The notes under the pieces are model-generated. The model was not told the DNA's origin, did no database searches, and was given only the letters and a program-made list of their open reading frames with translations. A stretch of 64,000 bases of DNA from Pseudomonas sp. efr-133-TYG-5 (GTDB lineage Bacteria; Pseudomonadota; Gammaproteobacteria; Pseudomonadales; Pseudomonadaceae): positions 145,301-209,300 of the forward strand of contig NZ_JARVSM010000008.1 of assembly GCF_030209175.1 (NCBI RefSeq). The letters run 5' to 3'. Both the position numbers and the translations under genes were made by a program. Positions 62,826 through 64,000 of the stretch are shown here, piece after piece; the first letter of the stretch is position 1, and every line of letters begins with the position of its first letter.

Positions 62826-63068
62826 ATGGCACGTAAAGAGTTCGAACATTTCGAAGCGGTTTCCGCTGTAGTTCCCGTCGAGTTGGGCAGCAACAAGGGT
62901 TATCACGCGGCAATCGCGGTCAAGGCCCTGGTCGATGGCGGTGCCCCGCGTTTTCACAAACTGCTGAATGACCAGGTGTTTCCCGGTGCCATTGCCGCCG
63001 ACGAAGCCGCCATCAAGGAGCTCGACCGTCTGCAGGGCGTCACTGATGACGCCGAGCTGATCTGGTAA
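62826..63068 (+). CDS. Small conserved-looking protein, function unknown
   Basis: 80 residues (MARKEFEHFEAVSAVVPVELG), soluble, without signal or membrane helix. Composition is normal for the genome. It ends exactly where the convergent flavin reductase gene ends (63068/63069), so the two share no spacer. I do not recognise the family. Confidence 0.7.
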   Translation: MARKEFEHFEAVSAVVPVELGSNKGYHAAIAVKALVDGGAPRFHKLLNDQVFPGAIAADEAAIKELDRLQGVTDDAELIW

Positions 63069-63698
63069 TTACTTGACTGCCCCCGGGCGCCACATCTTGA
63101 ACAGGGCTTGCGGCCCCAGCTGGAAATAGTCCGCCGGGCCGCCGCCGCGCAGAATCGGTTCTGCCGCGGCGGTGTCGTAGATGCCGTCCTTCAACAGCCA
63201 CTTGGCGATATGCACGGCGACCACTTCGCCGAGGATCAGCCAGCTCGGCACCGTCTCACCGTCCGCGCGCTGCAACTGAATGATCTGGGTGACCTTGCAC
63301 TCGAAGGACACCGGGCTTTCGGCGACCCGTGGCACTGCAATCACTTTCGAGGCTGCGGTCGTCAGTCCCGCCAGTTCGAACTCGTTGACATCCGGTCCGA
63401 CCATTGCGCAGCTCTGGTTCATCTGCTCGGCCAGCGGCCGGGTGGCCAGGTTCCAGGCGAATTCGCCGGTCTGTTCGATGTTGTTGAGGCTGTCTTTGCG
63501 ACCGACGCTGGAGAAACCGATGATCGGCGGAATGTAGTTGAAGGCGTTGAAGAAACTGTAGGGGGCCAGGTTCAGCCGGCCCTCGGCATCCTGCGAAGAA
63601 ATCCAGCCGATGGGGCGCGGGCCGACGATGGCGTTGAACGGGTCGTGAGGCAGGCCGTGGCCGTTGGCCGGTTCGTAGAAGTGGATGTCATCGGGCAT
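63069..63698 (-). CDS. Flavin reductase-like FMN-binding protein
   Basis: 209 residues. Flavin-reductase-like split-barrel domain with NAIVGPRPIGWISSQDAEGRLNLAPYSFFNA as the FMN-binding region (partly cited) and IIGFSSVGRKDSLNNI. Such proteins use NAD(P)H to reduce flavin or act as small flavoproteins. The start at 63698 has AGGA eight bases before it. The extra 5' frame is not used. Confidence 0.88.
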   Translation of the reverse strand: MPDDIHFYEPANGHGLPHDPFNAIVGPRPIGWISSQDAEGRLNLAPYSFFNAFNYIPPIIGFSSVGRKDSLNNIEQTGEFAWNLATRPLAEQMNQSCAMVGPDVNEFELAGLTTAASKVIAVPRVAESPVSFECKVTQIIQLQRADGETVPSWLILGEVVAVHIAKWLLKDGIYDTAAAEPILRGGGPADYFQLGPQALFKMWRPGAVK

Positions 63699-63814
63699 GG
63701 CGGTGTTCCTGGAGGGCATTCGTAGGCGCTCAATAGTGCAAGGCTGCCGCGGCAATTGCCAGTCGATCACGCGTGTTCGCCGGTCCGGCAATGGTCCTGC
63801 CCCAGAAACGACTA

Positions 63815-63834
63815 AGCCCGGCCGAAGCCGGGCT
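63815..63834 (-). terminator. Terminator of the repeat-protein gene
   Basis: An 8-bp GC-rich stem (63815-63822 and 63827-63834) with CGAA loop; on the minus strand it is followed by a short T-rich run. It is about 20 bases after the stop of the 63855 gene. Confidence 0.75.
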
Positions 63835-63854
63835 GTGCGCTTGACCGCTGTGGA

Positions 63855-64000
63855 TCAGCTGATCGATGCGGAACCGGTGCGGTCGTAACCGTCGGCGGCG
63901 AAGGTGGCCGAGCCAGTGCGGTCGTAGCCGTCTTCGGCGACGGTGGCGGAACCGGTGCGGTCGTAACCGTCGGCGGCGAAGGTGGCCGAGCCAGTGCGGT
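63855..64000 (-). CDS. C-terminal part of a 13-residue tandem-repeat protein (start outside window)
   Basis: Read on the minus strand, 48 complete codons are visible in the window before a TGA at 63855-63857. They contain almost four copies of a 13-residue unit, DGYDRTGSAT-V/F-A-E/A, ending DGYDRTGSASIS. The 39-base period is direct. Repeats alternate the tails VAE and FAA. The protein is not named; the Gly-Tyr-Asp pattern is acidic and polar. The rest lies beyond the window. Confidence 0.8.
   Translation of the reverse strand, partial: RTGSATFAADGYDRTGSATVAEDGYDRTGSATFAADGYDRTGSASIS

Overview
The window reads as about 64 kb of a GC-rich Pseudomonas chromosome, most likely from the P. fluorescens group. 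Three things point there: the protein sequences (MetG, GroEL, ColRS, BifA, SodB, PobA); a gene order I recall from other pseudomonads (rnf-nth, mrp-metG, fxsA-groES-groEL, colR-colS-methyltransferase-inaA, mexVW, imelysin cluster, bifA, sodB, argP); and many REP-type palindromes with a GTGGGAGCGAGC core. I saw no tRNA, rRNA, CRISPR array, transposase or phage module. Gene family names come from recognition of the sequence, not from a database search.

Layout. 1-3.2 kb: the 3' part of argG, an unknown membrane protein, an AT-rich gap and an orphan BvgA-like response regulator. 3.0-7.9 kb (minus): a small PA3496-type gene, nth and an rnf cluster in the order A-B-D-G-E that has no rnfC. 8-16 kb: metG, mrp, an SDR reductase, a HugZ-like gene, fxsA and groESL. 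16-23 kb is an envelope module: a PAP2 phosphatase, an LTA-synthase-like phosphotransferase, the ColR/ColS two-component system, and its methyltransferase and LPS-kinase-like partners. 22.8-27 kb: a MexVW-type RND pump. 27-37 kb: a cluster with DUF1513, two imelysins and a di-haem oxidoreductase, interrupted by a 4.4 kb gene on the opposite strand for a toxin-like protein. 37-44 kb: bifA, sodB, argO/ACT/argP, an epimerase and a coiled-coil membrane protein. 44-53 kb: a cache-domain protein, an MFS exporter, pobA with its AraC regulator, two LysR genes, an MBL-fold protein and an NAD(P)-binding protein. 53.5-61 kb: a catabolic and uptake operon (AruI-like ThDP decarboxylase, aldehyde dehydrogenase, polyamine-type ABC transporter). 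61-64 kb: an AraC regulator, a quinol-monooxygenase-like protein, a small orphan, a flavin reductase and the end of a 13-residue repeat protein.

How it works together. Much of the window concerns the cell envelope and redox or metal homeostasis: ColRS with lipid-modifying enzymes, the RND pump, imelysins with a Fur-like palindrome, SodB and the Rnf-type complex. The 53-61 kb operon looks built to import a guanidino or amine compound and convert a 2-oxo acid through an aldehyde to an acid.

The most unusual feature is the rnf cluster. It lacks RnfC. By hand alignment to E. coli RsxA and RsxE, it has also lost three of the four membrane cysteines that hold the intramembrane 2Fe-2S cluster. Its RnfB has no N-terminal membrane anchor and carries a long repetitive tail. 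The second most unusual is the toxin-like gene set into an otherwise conserved cluster.
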